Part shown: in pieces, positions 7,541 to 15,537 of the stretch
Layout: every line of letters begins with the position of its first letter
Position numbering within the stretch: position 1 is the stretch's first letter
DNA from: Parvularculaceae bacterium
GTDB lineage: Bacteria > Pseudomonadota > Alphaproteobacteria > Caulobacterales > Parvularculaceae
Assembly: GCA_013215175.1 (NCBI GenBank)
Contig: JABSRH010000007.1
Span: forward strand, 1-33,758
DNA length: 33,758 nt
Reading direction: 5' to 3'
Program-made: the position numbers and the translations under genes
Notes under the pieces: generated by a model
Seen by the model: only the letters and a program-made list of their open reading frames with translations
Database searches by the model: none
What the model was told of the DNA's origin: nothing

Positions 7541-9219
7541 TGAAGGCCGCCCTTTTGGATCGGCAATTCAAAGAGGAAGCGCGCGCCCGCCGGGCCGTCG
7601 ATGCCCAGGTCGCCCTTCTCGGGCATGATGTTTTCAGCCCAAATCTTGCCGCCGTGGCTTTCAATGATCTGCCGGGCGATGGCCAAGCCAAGGCCAGAGT
7701 TCGAGCCGAAGGTCGCGCCTTGCGGTCGAGACGTATAAAACCGATCGAAGATCGTCTCGAGATTGTCTTGCGGCACGCCAGGCCCCTCGTCGCTTACGGT
7801 TACGAGCAGACGAGACTGGCGCGAGCCGCCTTGTTTCTCAAGCGTCACCGTCACAGCGCTATTGCTGGGCGAGAAGCTCACCGCATTGTCGATCAAGTTG
7901 CGCAGCACACGGCCTAGCGCGGCTGGCGCACCGAACACCACAAAGTCACCCTTGGTATCATCCCAGAAGTTGACCCGAGGGCCACCAGCTTCCGTCACCG
8001 CCTGATAGCTCCGTGCGACATCGCCCACGAACTTCGAAGCGAGAATGCGGGTGCGAGTCTCTGTGGCCAGCTGGGCATCGAGACGGCTAGCGGACGAAAT
8101 GTCGGAGATCAGACGATCCATACGCTCCACGTCAAGAGCAATCACATCCAGCAGCCGCTGGCGTTGGCCATCAGTCTTGCACTTGTCGAGGGTCTCGATC
8201 GCGGACCGGATCGAAGTCAGTGGGTTCTTCAGCTCATGGCTGACGTCCGCCGCAAAACTATCGATCGACTCGATGCGATCAACCAGCGCCCTCGTCATGG
8301 TGCGGAAGGATCGACTGAGGCGACCCACATCATCCTTACGGTGATCAAGGTCAGGTAGCTTCACTTGTCCCGCGCGCCCCACCGAAGCACGGATACGCTC
8401 GGCTGCTGCTGACAACTGACGAAGCGGATGGGTCACCGCCGCCGTCAGGGCCATGGCGCAGAAGCTCGCGAGGCCAAAGGTCGTCAGCACCACAGGCAGG
8501 AGCAAGGCACGCACCCGTGCGGCCACCACATCAATGCCCTTAGACTCAGCCACAATGACACCGGCGATCTTGCCGTTCTCAAGAACGGGCAGACTGACCG
8601 AAGCCACGAGACGCCCATCAGCATCGTAGCGAATACGGTGCGCGTCACCGCCACTGCCGAGGAGAATGTCTTCCACCTCTTGTTCGATGGATTGGTTGGT
8701 GATCCGACCACGGATCGGCAATTCAAAGATGACCTTCTGCAGCCAACCGGAGAGGGTCTGATGGACGTTCTCCGGCATCGCCGACAGCGGCAAGGTCTCT
8801 GGGATGGGCACTGCCGCCGCTTCCAAGACTTCGGGCTGAGGGTGGACGGCCACGAACACCGGCGCTGCGCCGTCTCCGCGATAAAGAACCAAACGGCCGT
8901 CAAACCCAGCCGCCGTTGCCGCCAAGACCCGCTGCGCTTCCGCGCGCTTGATCAAGCAGCCCATGTCACCACAAGCCGCCAGGGCATCAGCACTCAGCGC
9001 GGCACGCGTGAGCACCGCTTGGCGCTCAACGATTTCCGTCCGTGCTGAGAGCAAGCCATCGCGATAGGCAGAGATCCCGAGAAACACGCAGGCCAACAGG
9101 ATGAAGCCAAGCGAGTTGCCGATCAGCAACGCACCGCCAAACCGACCAGTGCCGACTTTGGTGGCTTCGAGCTTCGTCCGTGTCGGGAACGACTCCCGCT
9201 CGGCCTTCCGCCCATCCAT
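7537..9219 (-). CDS. chvG: ChvG-type sensor histidine kinase
   Basis: A 560-residue membrane kinase when started at the ATG at 9219; the frame is open to 9267 but that would run into chvI. Order: basic N-terminus, membrane helix (about 29-50), periplasmic domain, second helix (about 238-262), HAMP, HisKA with DVSHELKNPL and phosphorylated His about 328, and HATPase_c with N-box NLIDNAV, DEGPGVP and GSNSGLGLAIA. ChvG/ExoS kinases sense envelope or acid conditions and phosphorylate ChvI. The periplasmic domain has a close cysteine pair (ACGDMGC, about residues 83 and 88) that could form a disulfide. It is followed, overlapping, by hprK. Confidence 0.95.
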   Translation of the reverse strand: MDGRKAERESFPTRTKLEATKVGTGRFGGALLIGNSLGFILLACVFLGISAYRDGLLSARTEIVERQAVLTRAALSADALAACGDMGCLIKRAEAQRVLAATAAGFDGRLVLYRGDGAAPVFVAVHPQPEVLEAAAVPIPETLPLSAMPENVHQTLSGWLQKVIFELPIRGRITNQSIEQEVEDILLGSGGDAHRIRYDADGRLVASVSLPVLENGKIAGVIVAESKGIDVVAARVRALLLPVVLTTFGLASFCAMALTAAVTHPLRQLSAAAERIRASVGRAGQVKLPDLDHRKDDVGRLSRSFRTMTRALVDRIESIDSFAADVSHELKNPLTSIRSAIETLDKCKTDGQRQRLLDVIALDVERMDRLISDISSASRLDAQLATETRTRILASKFVGDVARSYQAVTEAGGPRVNFWDDTKGDFVVFGAPAALGRVLRNLIDNAVSFSPSNSAVTVTLEKQGGSRQSRLLVTVSDEGPGVPQDNLETIFDRFYTSRPQGATFGSNSGLGLAIARQIIESHGGKIWAENIMPEKGDLGIDGPAGARFLFELPIQKGGLH

Positions 9220-9235
9220 GGCCCCTAGCGTGTGG

Positions 9236-9931
9236 CTAGTCGCACTTATACTTGTAGCCGACGCCATAAAGTGTCTCGATTCCGTCGAAGGTTTGATCGA
9301 TTTTCCCGAATTTCTTCCGGATACGTTTTATGTGACTATCGATGGTTCGGTCATCCACATAGACTTGATCATCGTACGCTGCATCCATCAGAGCGTCGCG
9401 CGATTTCACAAAGCCAGGACGCGCCGCCAGCGCATGAAGGATCATGAATTCGGTCACGGTGAGGGTCACACCCTCACCCTTCCAGCTGCAGGCATGCTGC
9501 GGCGGATCGAGCGTTAGGCTGCCGCGACGGAGAATTTGATCCGCATCTTCACGGGTGCCAGGCGTTGCGCTCGAGGCTCGGCGCAAAACGGCTTTGACAC
9601 GCTCAAGCAGCAATCGCTGGCTGAAGGGTTTCTTGACGTAGTCGTCCGCACCCATCGTCAGACCGAGCATCTCATCGAGCTCTTCGTCTTTCGACGTGAG
9701 GAAAATGAACGGCACGCTGGATTCGGCGCGCAACCGGCGCAGCAGCTCCACCCCGTCCATGCGAGGCATTTTTACATCCGAGACGACGAGATCAGGTGCC
9801 TTCGACAGAATACCATCGAGCGCCGAGGCGCCATCCGTGAAGGTCGAGACGCCGTAGCCTTCGCTCTCCAGAGCAATGGATACCGACGTCAGGATGTTCT
9901 CGTCATCATCGATCAAGGCGATCGACGCCAT
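9236..9931 (-). CDS. chvI: ChvI-type two-component response regulator
   Basis: A 231-residue OmpR/PhoB-class regulator. The receiver domain has the acidic cluster DDDEN, phosphorylated Asp52 in [12 protein letters not shown], conserved Thr/Ser in FLTSKDEE and Lys in YVKKPFS. The C-terminal winged helix contains [27 protein letters not shown] and [17 protein letters not shown]. The start is placed at 9931 because GGGAGAG precedes that ATG and the receiver starts directly there; the upstream extension lacks the fold. It is the first gene of the operon with chvG, hprK, EIIA and HPr. Confidence 0.95.
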   Translation of the reverse strand: MASIALIDDDENILTSVSIALESEGYGVSTFTDGASALDGILSKAPDLVVSDVKMPRMDGVELLRRLRAESSVPFIFLTSKDEELDEMLGLTMGADDYVKKPFSQRLLLERVKAVLRRASSATPGTREDADQILRRGSLTLDPPQHACSWKGEGVTLTVTEFMILHALAARPGFVKSRDALMDAAYDDQVYVDDRTIDSHIKRIRKKFGKIDQTFDGIETLYGVGYKYKCD

Positions 9932-10084
9932 GGCGGCTCTCCCACACAAACTGCCCCCGCGAGCCACCAGCTCTAGCAAGGAAAAGTCGGGGAGATGTTA
10001 ATGCATCACAGCAGATTGCGTTGCATCGGCGCTGGCCAGCAAGGCGAGCCAACGTTTGCTGCACTGCGACGTTCTGACCATCGG

Positions 10085-10135
10085 TTTCTCCTATGTTTCG
10101 AGCCATATGCCATAGCTGTTGCGCGATAGGAGAAA
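10085..10135 (+). promoter_or_regulatory. nested inverted repeats in the leader of the OxyR-like gene
   Basis: TTTCTCCTAT (10085-10094) and ATAGGAGAAA (10126-10135) are perfect 10-bp inverted repeats with a 31-base separation. Inside them CTATG (10091-10095) and CATAG (10111-10115) form a second inverted repeat. The right arm contains AGGAG, the ribosome-binding site of the gene starting at 10139. The ATAG/CTAT elements resemble OxyR half-sites, though not at the canonical spacing. It may be an autoregulatory operator in DNA, an RNA hairpin that hides the ribosome-binding site, or both. Confidence 0.5.
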
Positions 10136-10138
10136 GCG

Positions 10139-11071
10139 ATGGTTCGGCAGAACCCTGACATTACGCTGCGTCAGCTGAAATATCTCACGGCCCTTTCGGC
10201 CACCAACAGTTTCCGCCGCGGCGCTGAGCGTTGCGGCATCAGTCAACCGTCCTTCTCAGCCCAGATCCGGTTGCTCGAAGAGGCCTTGGGGGTCCAAGTC
10301 GCCGAGCGGGGCAATACTGCTGTCACCATGACACCCGCCGGCCGGGAGATCACGGCTGCCGCCGTCGAAGTTCTGGATAAAGTCGAAGGTATCCGCGCCC
10401 TTGCGCAGAAAGGGCCCCTTACGGGCATGCTACGCCTCGGCGTGAAGGCGACCCTGGGCCCGTATTTGATGCCTTACGTCGTGCGCCACCTGCACCGGAC
10501 CCACCCCGAGCTGCGGCTCTTTATTCGCGAGGGTCCACCGATCGAACTGGAGCGGGAGCTGGTGGAAGGCCTGCACGACGTGGTTCTCGCTCAATTGCCC
10601 CTCGGCTCAGCGGATCTCGAAACCCTGCGCCTCTTCCGCGAGCCGCTTCATCTGGCCGTGGCCTCCGACCACCCGCTGGCCGGGCAAGACACGTTCAGCA
10701 CCGAGGACTTGAACGGCCTCGACGTCCTGACGCTCAGCCCCGGCTATCACTTGCATGATCAGGTGGTGCAGCTGTGTGAGGAGCATCACGCTCGCCTGCG
10801 CCGTGACTATGAGGGCACCTCGCTCGACGCCCTGCGGCAGATGGTGGGCATGGGCCTTGGCGCCACCTTCCTGCCCGCGCTCTATATCGGTTCAGAGGTG
10901 CGAGATGCTGGCGATGTGGTCATTCTGAAACCGAAACGACCCGCCCTCAGCCGGTCGATCGGGCTTGCCTGGCGCAAGGGGTCGGGCGCCGTGGCAGCCT
11001 ATGAAGCCATCGCTGCGGCGATCACCACAGTGGTGCGCGAAGAGCTGACTGGCGTGGTCTCAGAGCGCTAA
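10139..11071 (+). CDS. OxyR-like LysR-family regulator lacking the peroxidatic cysteine
   Basis: A 310-residue LysR-type regulator with an N-terminal winged HTH (LRQLKYLTALSATNSFRRGAERCGISQPSFSAQI) and an effector domain that follows OxyR closely (TSLDALRQMVGMGLGATFLPAL, RSIGLAWRKGS). In E. coli OxyR the redox segment is GHCLRDQ with Cys199 and then Cys208. Here it reads GYHLHDQVVQLC, so Cys199 is replaced by His204 while the second cysteine survives as Cys213. Direct peroxide sensing by the classical disulfide is therefore unlikely. The start ATG has AGGAGA at good spacing. It is divergent from chvI and is followed by a putative structured RNA. The effector and targets are unknown. Confidence 0.9.
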   Translation: MVRQNPDITLRQLKYLTALSATNSFRRGAERCGISQPSFSAQIRLLEEALGVQVAERGNTAVTMTPAGREITAAAVEVLDKVEGIRALAQKGPLTGMLRLGVKATLGPYLMPYVVRHLHRTHPELRLFIREGPPIELERELVEGLHDVVLAQLPLGSADLETLRLFREPLHLAVASDHPLAGQDTFSTEDLNGLDVLTLSPGYHLHDQVVQLCEEHHARLRRDYEGTSLDALRQMVGMGLGATFLPALYIGSEVRDAGDVVILKPKRPALSRSIGLAWRKGSGAVAAYEAIAAAITTVVREELTGVVSER

Positions 11072-11111
11072 AATCCAACGCGATTTCTTACCATCCCGCC
11101 AATAGCATTTA

Positions 11112-11346
11112 CCTATGCGGGTTGCGGCAGGGCATTGGATAAACGATGTAGTGCGCACCGAGGGAAGCGGCCTTGCTCCAAGCCCCCCCTGCCCCAGCAC
11201 GCAGAGCAGGGCCGACTTCTCCGGTTGTTTATTAGTCTCGCTCTGTTGGCTGCCGAGATGTCCCAGCTGCGCAACCAACAAGACATGACGCCGTGGAAGT
11301 TGAAGGTCTGCGTGGTATTCCCTTCAACTTCCGCGGCGTTTTTTCT
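11112..11346 (+). ncRNA. putative structured non-coding RNA, 6S-like architecture
   Basis: Between the OxyR-like gene and phhB lies a segment that folds end to end. GGTTGCG (11120-11126) pairs with CGCAACC (11270-11276), extended by GGGCAT with ATGTCC. A long apical hairpin is formed by about 11163-11178 (GGGAAGCGGCCTTGCTC region) with 11203-11219. The two are separated by a large internal bubble. A very strong terminator follows at 11288. The closing stem, open bubble and apical stem of about 160 nt resemble 6S RNA, but no diagnostic 6S sequence was recognised and another regulatory RNA is equally possible. A weak promoter may be TTACCA with TACCTA ending near 11116. No convincing protein is encoded here. 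Confidence 0.5.
11288..11346 (+). terminator. very strong rho-independent terminator
   Basis: A 19-bp stem (11288-11306 with 11321-11339, one G-T wobble) starting ACGCCG and ending CGGCGT, with a 14-base loop, is followed by TTTTTT and CTTCT. The T-run lies only on the plus-strand side. It ends either the putative RNA gene or the OxyR-like transcript, and stops short of the converging phhB gene. Confidence 0.92.
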
Positions 11347-11362
11347 TCTCTGATACCGCGGC

Positions 11363-11653
11363 TTAAGGCCGGATCGAGTCGATGAACGTGGCCATGGCCA
11401 CATCGCGATCCGACAGGCCATCAGCATCATGGGTTGTCAGCGTCACTTCCACACGATTGTAAACGTTGAACCACTCTGGGTGGTGGTCGTGCTGCTCAGC
11501 GAACAGCGCGACTTGGTTCATCAGCGCCCAGGCTTGCTTGAAGTTGCCACAAACGATTTTCGTGAAAGCGGCATCCTTGCCATCGACCTCCGACCATTGA
11601 GGGTGGGCGCTGAAAAAGTCTTGGCGGGCTTGAGGGGTAAGTTTTTCGACCAT
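11363..11653 (-). CDS. phhB: pterin-4a-carbinolamine dehydratase
   Basis: A 96-residue PCD/DCoH protein, standard length. The active-site motif EQHDHHPEWFNVYNRVEVTL and the C-terminal THDADGLSDRDVAMA are characteristic. It dehydrates 4a-hydroxytetrahydrobiopterin formed by aromatic amino-acid hydroxylases, regenerating the cofactor. No phenylalanine hydroxylase gene is in the window; the aromatic biosynthesis gene pheA lies about 7 kb away and is not linked. The gene stands alone, divergent from the DUF1036 protein gene. Confidence 0.95.
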   Translation of the reverse strand: MVEKLTPQARQDFFSAHPQWSEVDGKDAAFTKIVCGNFKQAWALMNQVALFAEQHDHHPEWFNVYNRVEVTLTTHDADGLSDRDVAMATFIDSIRP

Positions 11654-11805
11654 GCGGGGGAGCTAGCGCGGTCATCGGAGTGGTCCAAGTCGTGTCTGGC
11701 AACGCGTCCGCAAAGCTGTCCCAAGAGAAACGCACCTTGCGGTTGATCACGGACCTCGAATGCTCGACAACACGACCAGTTCACAGCCCGAGAAAGAGCC
11801 TGCCC

Positions 11806-12861
11806 TTGTCCCGCCAACGCTTCCCTTTGGCCCCGCTCTGCGCCCTCGCTCTGACGCTCGTCGCGCTCCCTGTTTTTGGTCTTTCATCGGCCAAGGCAGA
11901 ATATAGTTTCTGCAACAAAACGAGCTATGCGCTGTCGGCGGCTTTGGGCTTCACCGATGAAGGCGAGCTGCTGACGCGCGGCTGGTGGCGCCTGCGTCCC
12001 GGCGAGTGCAAGCGTGTGATCAGCGACGCTATCGCGCCGGGAAAATACTTTTTCTACGCTGAAGCGATCCCCGGGCACCGGGGCGAGCTGAAGACATGGT
12101 CGGGCGACCGGCCCCTATGCGTGCAAAACGACAGCCTCTTTACGCTCCGCGATCAATCCGTCTGCCGCGAGACGCCGCAGCGCCAGCGCAACTTCATGAC
12201 GGTGGATATCGCCCAGGACAGCGGCGGCAACCACACCACGGAGTTTGTTGAGGAGAGCAACTTCACCACCTACCAAGCGCAGGTCGCCGGCGTGCAGCGC
12301 CTGCTTTCCGACATGGGGTTTGACATCGGCAAGGTCGACGGCGCGTTCGGCGCCACGACAAAGTCGGCACTGCGCCAATATCGTCGCTCGCGCGGTTTGG
12401 GACAGGATGGTGTCATTGATAACGACGTGCTCGACAGCCTGATCGCCGAAGCCAACGACCAGGACTCCAAGCTCGGCTTTTTCTTCTGTAACAAGACAAT
12501 GCTACCGGTTTGGGCTGCCTTTGCTCAGCCTACCGACGATGCAGAGGGCTATCACTCTTCCGGCTGGTGGCGCCTCGAGAGCGACACATGCGCGAAAGTG
12601 CGTCGCGGTGCCCTCACGGCCGATCCCTATTATGTCTACGGCATTATGCAAGCTGAAGACCAAGAACTGACCCTCGCTGGCGGCGACACCTCCTTCTGTG
12701 TCACGGCCGTCCAATTCGACGCGCGCTCTGACACGGCCTGTGCGGAGAGCGGCTATGATGCCGCCATGTTCCGCCGCATCGATACCGGCGGCGAAGAGGC
12801 CTGGACATTTGAGTTCCGACCCGAGCAGTTCAACCAAGACTTGGTCGCAGCGGACCAGTGA
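11806..12861 (+). CDS. exported protein with two DUF1036 domains around a peptidoglycan-binding domain
   Basis: About 351 residues. The frame is open back to 11680, but the signal peptide (RQRFPLAPLCALALTLVALPVFG, cleavage near SSAKA) implies a start near TTG 11806, preceded by GAGAAAGAG; the start is uncertain. After the signal peptide comes a DUF1036 unit (FCNKTSYALSAAL ... GWWRLRPGECKRV). A PG_binding_1 domain follows (VAGVQRLLSDMGFDIGKVDGAFGATTKSALRQYRRSRGL). A second DUF1036 unit closes the protein (FCNKTMLPVWAAF ... GWWRLESDTCAKV). Paired cysteines in each unit suggest disulfides in the periplasm. The stop overlaps the next gene's GTG by four bases. The peptidoglycan link is known for the middle domain; the DUF1036 role is unknown. 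Confidence 0.85.
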   Translation: MSRQRFPLAPLCALALTLVALPVFGLSSAKAEYSFCNKTSYALSAALGFTDEGELLTRGWWRLRPGECKRVISDAIAPGKYFFYAEAIPGHRGELKTWSGDRPLCVQNDSLFTLRDQSVCRETPQRQRNFMTVDIAQDSGGNHTTEFVEESNFTTYQAQVAGVQRLLSDMGFDIGKVDGAFGATTKSALRQYRRSRGLGQDGVIDNDVLDSLIAEANDQDSKLGFFFCNKTMLPVWAAFAQPTDDAEGYHSSGWWRLESDTCAKVRRGALTADPYYVYGIMQAEDQELTLAGGDTSFCVTAVQFDARSDTACAESGYDAAMFRRIDTGGEEAWTFEFRPEQFNQDLVAADQ

Positions 12862-13580
12862 CCTCTCCGCACCAAGATGATTTCGCTGGCGTGACTGAGT
12901 GGGTCTTTGACCTCGACAACACGCTCTACCCTGCCGCTTGCAACCTGTTCTTCGAGATTGACACGCGGATGACGCAGTTCATCGAAGAGTTGCTCGACTT
13001 GCCTTATGTTGCCGCACGCAAGATCCAGAAGGGTCTTTACGTAGAGCACGGAACAACCCTCGCCGGGCTGATGATTGACCACAAAGTCGATCCTCACGAT
13101 TTCATGGCCTATGTCCACGACATTGATCTATCGAAGCTAGCGCCTGATCCTAACCTTCGAGAAGCCCTTGTGGCTTTGCCAGGGCGGAAGCTGGTGCACA
13201 CCAACGGCAGCGTGAAGCATGCGGAGAATGTGCTCGGGGCCCTGGGCCTCGATGATGTGATGGACGAGCTCTTCGACGTGGAAATGGGCGACTGGGTGCC
13301 CAAACCCCATGAGAGCAATTACCGGCTCTTCCAGCAGAAGTTGGGCGTTGATCCCAAGCAAGCGGCAATGTTCGAAGACATGGTGGTCAATCTCAAAGTC
13401 CCCCATGCCATCGGCATGCGGACAGTATTGATAACGTCCGATGCCGAATGGCTGGCTGATGAGCCCGCAGAAAAACGCCCAGGAGCTGGGCATGAAGACG
13501 CTGATCATATTCATCACGTCACACCTGATCTCACAGCGTTTTTGAAAACGCTGACCACCGACAAAAGGAAAACGGCATGA
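12858..13580 (+). CDS. HAD-family pyrimidine 5'-nucleotidase
   Basis: A 240-residue HAD hydrolase of the SDT1/pyrimidine 5'-nucleotidase type. Motif I is [11 protein letters not shown] with nucleophile Asp18 and Asp20, motif II is LVHTNGS, motif III lies near [13 protein letters not shown], and motif IV is [11 protein letters not shown]. It is expected to remove phosphate from pyrimidine nucleoside monophosphates; substrate specificity is not provable here. The start is GTG, overlapping the DUF1036 gene stop as GTGA, and the stop overlaps dapD as ATGA, so all three genes look translationally coupled. A 5'-nucleotidase directly before dapD is a common alphaproteobacterial order. Confidence 0.92.
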   Translation: MTSPHQDDFAGVTEWVFDLDNTLYPAACNLFFEIDTRMTQFIEELLDLPYVAARKIQKGLYVEHGTTLAGLMIDHKVDPHDFMAYVHDIDLSKLAPDPNLREALVALPGRKLVHTNGSVKHAENVLGALGLDDVMDELFDVEMGDWVPKPHESNYRLFQQKLGVDPKQAAMFEDMVVNLKVPHAIGMRTVLITSDAEWLADEPAEKRPGAGHEDADHIHHVTPDLTAFLKTLTTDKRKTA

Positions 13581-14392
13581 ACGACGCCGACGCACGCTCC
13601 CTCATCGACGACGCCTTCGACAATGGCGGCGACACACCCGAAATTCGTGAAGCTGTGGCCCACGCACTTGCGGGCCTCGACGCGGGTACGCACCGCGTTG
13701 CTTCGAAAGAAGACGACGGCCAGTGGCTCGTGCACCAATGGCTGAAAAAGGCGGTCCTGCTGTCGTTCCGCTTCACACCCAATGCGATCATCGAAGGCGG
13801 CCCTGGTAATGCGACTTGGTTCGACAAAGTGCCTTCGAAGTTCCAAGGCTGGACCGAGGCTGATTTCGCGGAAGCTGGCTTCCGCGCTGTGCCGCCAGCC
13901 ACCGTTCGTCGCGGTGCTTTTGTGGGCAAAGGCGCGGTGTTGATGCCGTCCTACGTCAACATCGGCGCCTATGTCGGTGAGGGCACCATGATCGACACGT
14001 GGGCTTCCGTCGGCTCTTGCGCGCAGGTCGGCGCCAACTGCCATATCTCCGCCGGTACCGGCATCGGTGGCGTCCTTGAGCCGCTACAAGCTGAACCCAC
14101 CATTATCGAAGACAATTGCTTCATCGGTGCACGGTCAGAAGTCGTCGAAGGCGTGATCGTCGGCGAAGGCTCTGTGATCGCCATGGGCGTGTTCATCACC
14201 CAGTCGACAAAGATTGTCCACCGCGAGAGCGGCGAGGTCACCTACGGCCGCGTTCCTCCGTACTCGGTGGTGGTTCCAGGCTCATTGCCTGATCCTAAGG
14301 GCGGTCCATCACTCGCTTGCGCGGTGATTGTCAAAACAGTCGACGCCAAGACCCGCGCCAAGACCGGTATCAACGATATCCTACGCTCTTAA
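13577..14392 (+). CDS. dapD: 2,3,4,5-tetrahydropyridine-2,6-dicarboxylate N-succinyltransferase
   Basis: A 271-residue DapD, which transfers succinyl from succinyl-CoA to tetrahydrodipicolinate in the lysine and meso-diaminopimelate pathway, so it feeds both protein and peptidoglycan synthesis. The N-terminal helical domain ([30 protein letters not shown]) is followed by a left-handed beta-helix of hexapeptide repeats ([49 protein letters not shown]). It is coupled to the nucleotidase by an ATGA overlap. The usual partner dapE does not follow; instead the stop codon is shared as TTAA with the converging TrpF-like gene, and no terminator is seen between them. Confidence 0.97.
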   Translation: MNDADARSLIDDAFDNGGDTPEIREAVAHALAGLDAGTHRVASKEDDGQWLVHQWLKKAVLLSFRFTPNAIIEGGPGNATWFDKVPSKFQGWTEADFAEAGFRAVPPATVRRGAFVGKGAVLMPSYVNIGAYVGEGTMIDTWASVGSCAQVGANCHISAGTGIGGVLEPLQAEPTIIEDNCFIGARSEVVEGVIVGEGSVIAMGVFITQSTKIVHRESGEVTYGRVPPYSVVVPGSLPDPKGGPSLACAVIVKTVDAKTRAKTGINDILRS

Positions 14393-15063
14393 GCCTGAGC
14401 GAGACCGACATCAGCCTTCCTGATTTCGGTCATGAAGGCGCGCAGCTTCTGCTGATCCAATTGATCATTGGTCCGTAGCCGCGAGCAGGCATCGAGCCCA
14501 AAGGGGCGCACACGGCGGATCGCCTCAGCAACATTGTCCGGACTCAACCCTCCTGCCAAGAACACAGGGAGCGGCGAAGCCGTCACGAACGACGCGCTTA
14601 CGGACCAATCATGGACGCGGCCTGTACCGCCTAACGCCGGGTCCGTGCTGGACGGGCGACCACTGTCGAGCAAGAACGCGTCAGCGACATCTTCATACCG
14701 ACTGATAAGCTCAAGCGCATCCTCACCCTCCACATGGATCACCTGTATAATCCGGACAGCGGGCAGCAACTCTCGCAACTCGAAGAGCACGTTTGGGTCC
14801 CCATGCTGCACCACTTGCACGCACGGCGCGCCCACATGCTGGATCTGCCGCGCCATGCCCTCCGCTGTCGTAGCCGAGGTCAGCGAGATAGCGGTAACCG
14901 GTGGCGGCACCGCCGAAGCGATCAGCGCCGCTTGGTCATCCGGGATCACGCCCACGCCCGTGGGCATCGCACCCACGAGCCCCAAAGCGTCAGCCCCCTC
15001 GCGGATGGCCAACCGGGCCTCGCTCAAAGAGCTAATGCAACAGATTTTCACTCGAGTGCGCAT
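14389..15063 (-). CDS. TrpF-like (phosphoribosylanthranilate isomerase family) protein, divergent
   Basis: A 224-residue (beta/alpha)8-barrel protein of the TrpF family. The general base Cys8 is in VKICC and the general acid Asp133 in FLLDS, and both catalytic residues survive. [11 protein letters not shown] and [13 protein letters not shown] also match. However, the second phosphate-binding segment, usually GVDVSSGVE, here reads GLDACSRLR. The gene stands alone, not beside trpA, trpB or trpC. It may be a true isomerase, a relaxed paralogue or an enzyme for another amino-sugar phosphate; the sequence cannot decide. It converges on dapD. Confidence 0.85.
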   Translation of the reverse strand: MRTRVKICCISSLSEARLAIREGADALGLVGAMPTGVGVIPDDQAALIASAVPPPVTAISLTSATTAEGMARQIQHVGAPCVQVVQHGDPNVLFELRELLPAVRIIQVIHVEGEDALELISRYEDVADAFLLDSGRPSSTDPALGGTGRVHDWSVSASFVTASPLPVFLAGGLSPDNVAEAIRRVRPFGLDACSRLRTNDQLDQQKLRAFMTEIRKADVGLAQA

Positions 15064-15145
15064 GAAAAATCGAACCCTATTTCCGCATACTTCCTAGCTT
15101 GCAGGCCGCGTGAGGAAAAGAAAGCGCTGTCAAGACTTGTGCTTA

Positions 15146-15167
15146 GAAACCTGTTTCGTTAGCGAAA
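15146..15167 (+). promoter_or_regulatory. overlapping palindromes, candidate MarR operator
   Basis: GAAACCTGTTTC (15146-15157) is a perfect palindrome around CT. It shares its right half with TTTCGTTAGCGAAA (15154-15167), a second palindrome. They end 22 bases before the MarR start. Dyads of this size upstream of marR-type genes are usual autoregulatory operators. The -35/-10 elements here are weak (TTGTGC at 15138 is one possibility). Confidence 0.5.
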
Positions 15168-15189
15168 TGGCCAGTAAGTGGAAGCGTAC

Positions 15190-15537
15190 ATGAGCCTGTC
15201 TGACCTGCTCAATCCCTGGCGAGACGTGATGGTGGCGATGGTCCGCGATGACCAGCCGGACCTCTCAATGCGCCAGTGGGCGCTGCTTCTCACGGTCTAT
15301 CTCACACCCGGCCCGCACACCGTGCGCCGCCTGTCGGAAGACCTTGAGGTGCCCAAGCCTGCCATCAGCCGCGCGCTGGATGCGCTATCCATTCACGGCC
15401 TCGTGAAGCGGGAACGAGACCAAGCAGACCGCCGCGTGGTGCTCGTCCGCAAGACCACGGAAGGCTCTGAATTTATCGATAAGTTCGCCAGCGCCGTGGA
15501 TGCTAGCGAGCGGTCATCGGACCTCGGCTATTACTAA
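15190..15537 (+). CDS. MarR-family transcriptional regulator
   Basis: About 115 residues of winged-helix fold: MRQWALLLTVYLTPGPHTVRRLSEDLEVPKPAISRALDALSIHGLVKRERDQADRR is the recognition helix and wing, with the DxRR wing motif. The frame opens at a GTG at 15178, but GTGGAAG there works better as the ribosome-binding site for the ATG at 15190. Relative to full MarR (about 140-150 residues) the C-terminal dimerisation helix is short. It lies 110 bases upstream of the putative secreted peptidase, same strand, and may control it or itself. The ligand is unknown. Confidence 0.9.
   Translation: MSLSDLLNPWRDVMVAMVRDDQPDLSMRQWALLLTVYLTPGPHTVRRLSEDLEVPKPAISRALDALSIHGLVKRERDQADRRVVLVRKTTEGSEFIDKFASAVDASERSSDLGYY

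Noticed and set aside
6834-7628. 264-codon plus-strand frame across EIIA, hprK and chvG
   Set aside because: Spans three real minus-strand genes; Pro/Ser/Arg-rich shadow composition.
8428-9048. 206-codon open frame opposite chvG
   Set aside because: Antisense to the periplasmic part of a clear sensor kinase, rich in Arg/His/Gln, no known motif.
11135-11353. 72-codon frame inside the putative RNA gene
   Set aside because: It runs through the terminator stem into the T-run, has no ribosome-binding site, and the region is explained better by RNA structure.
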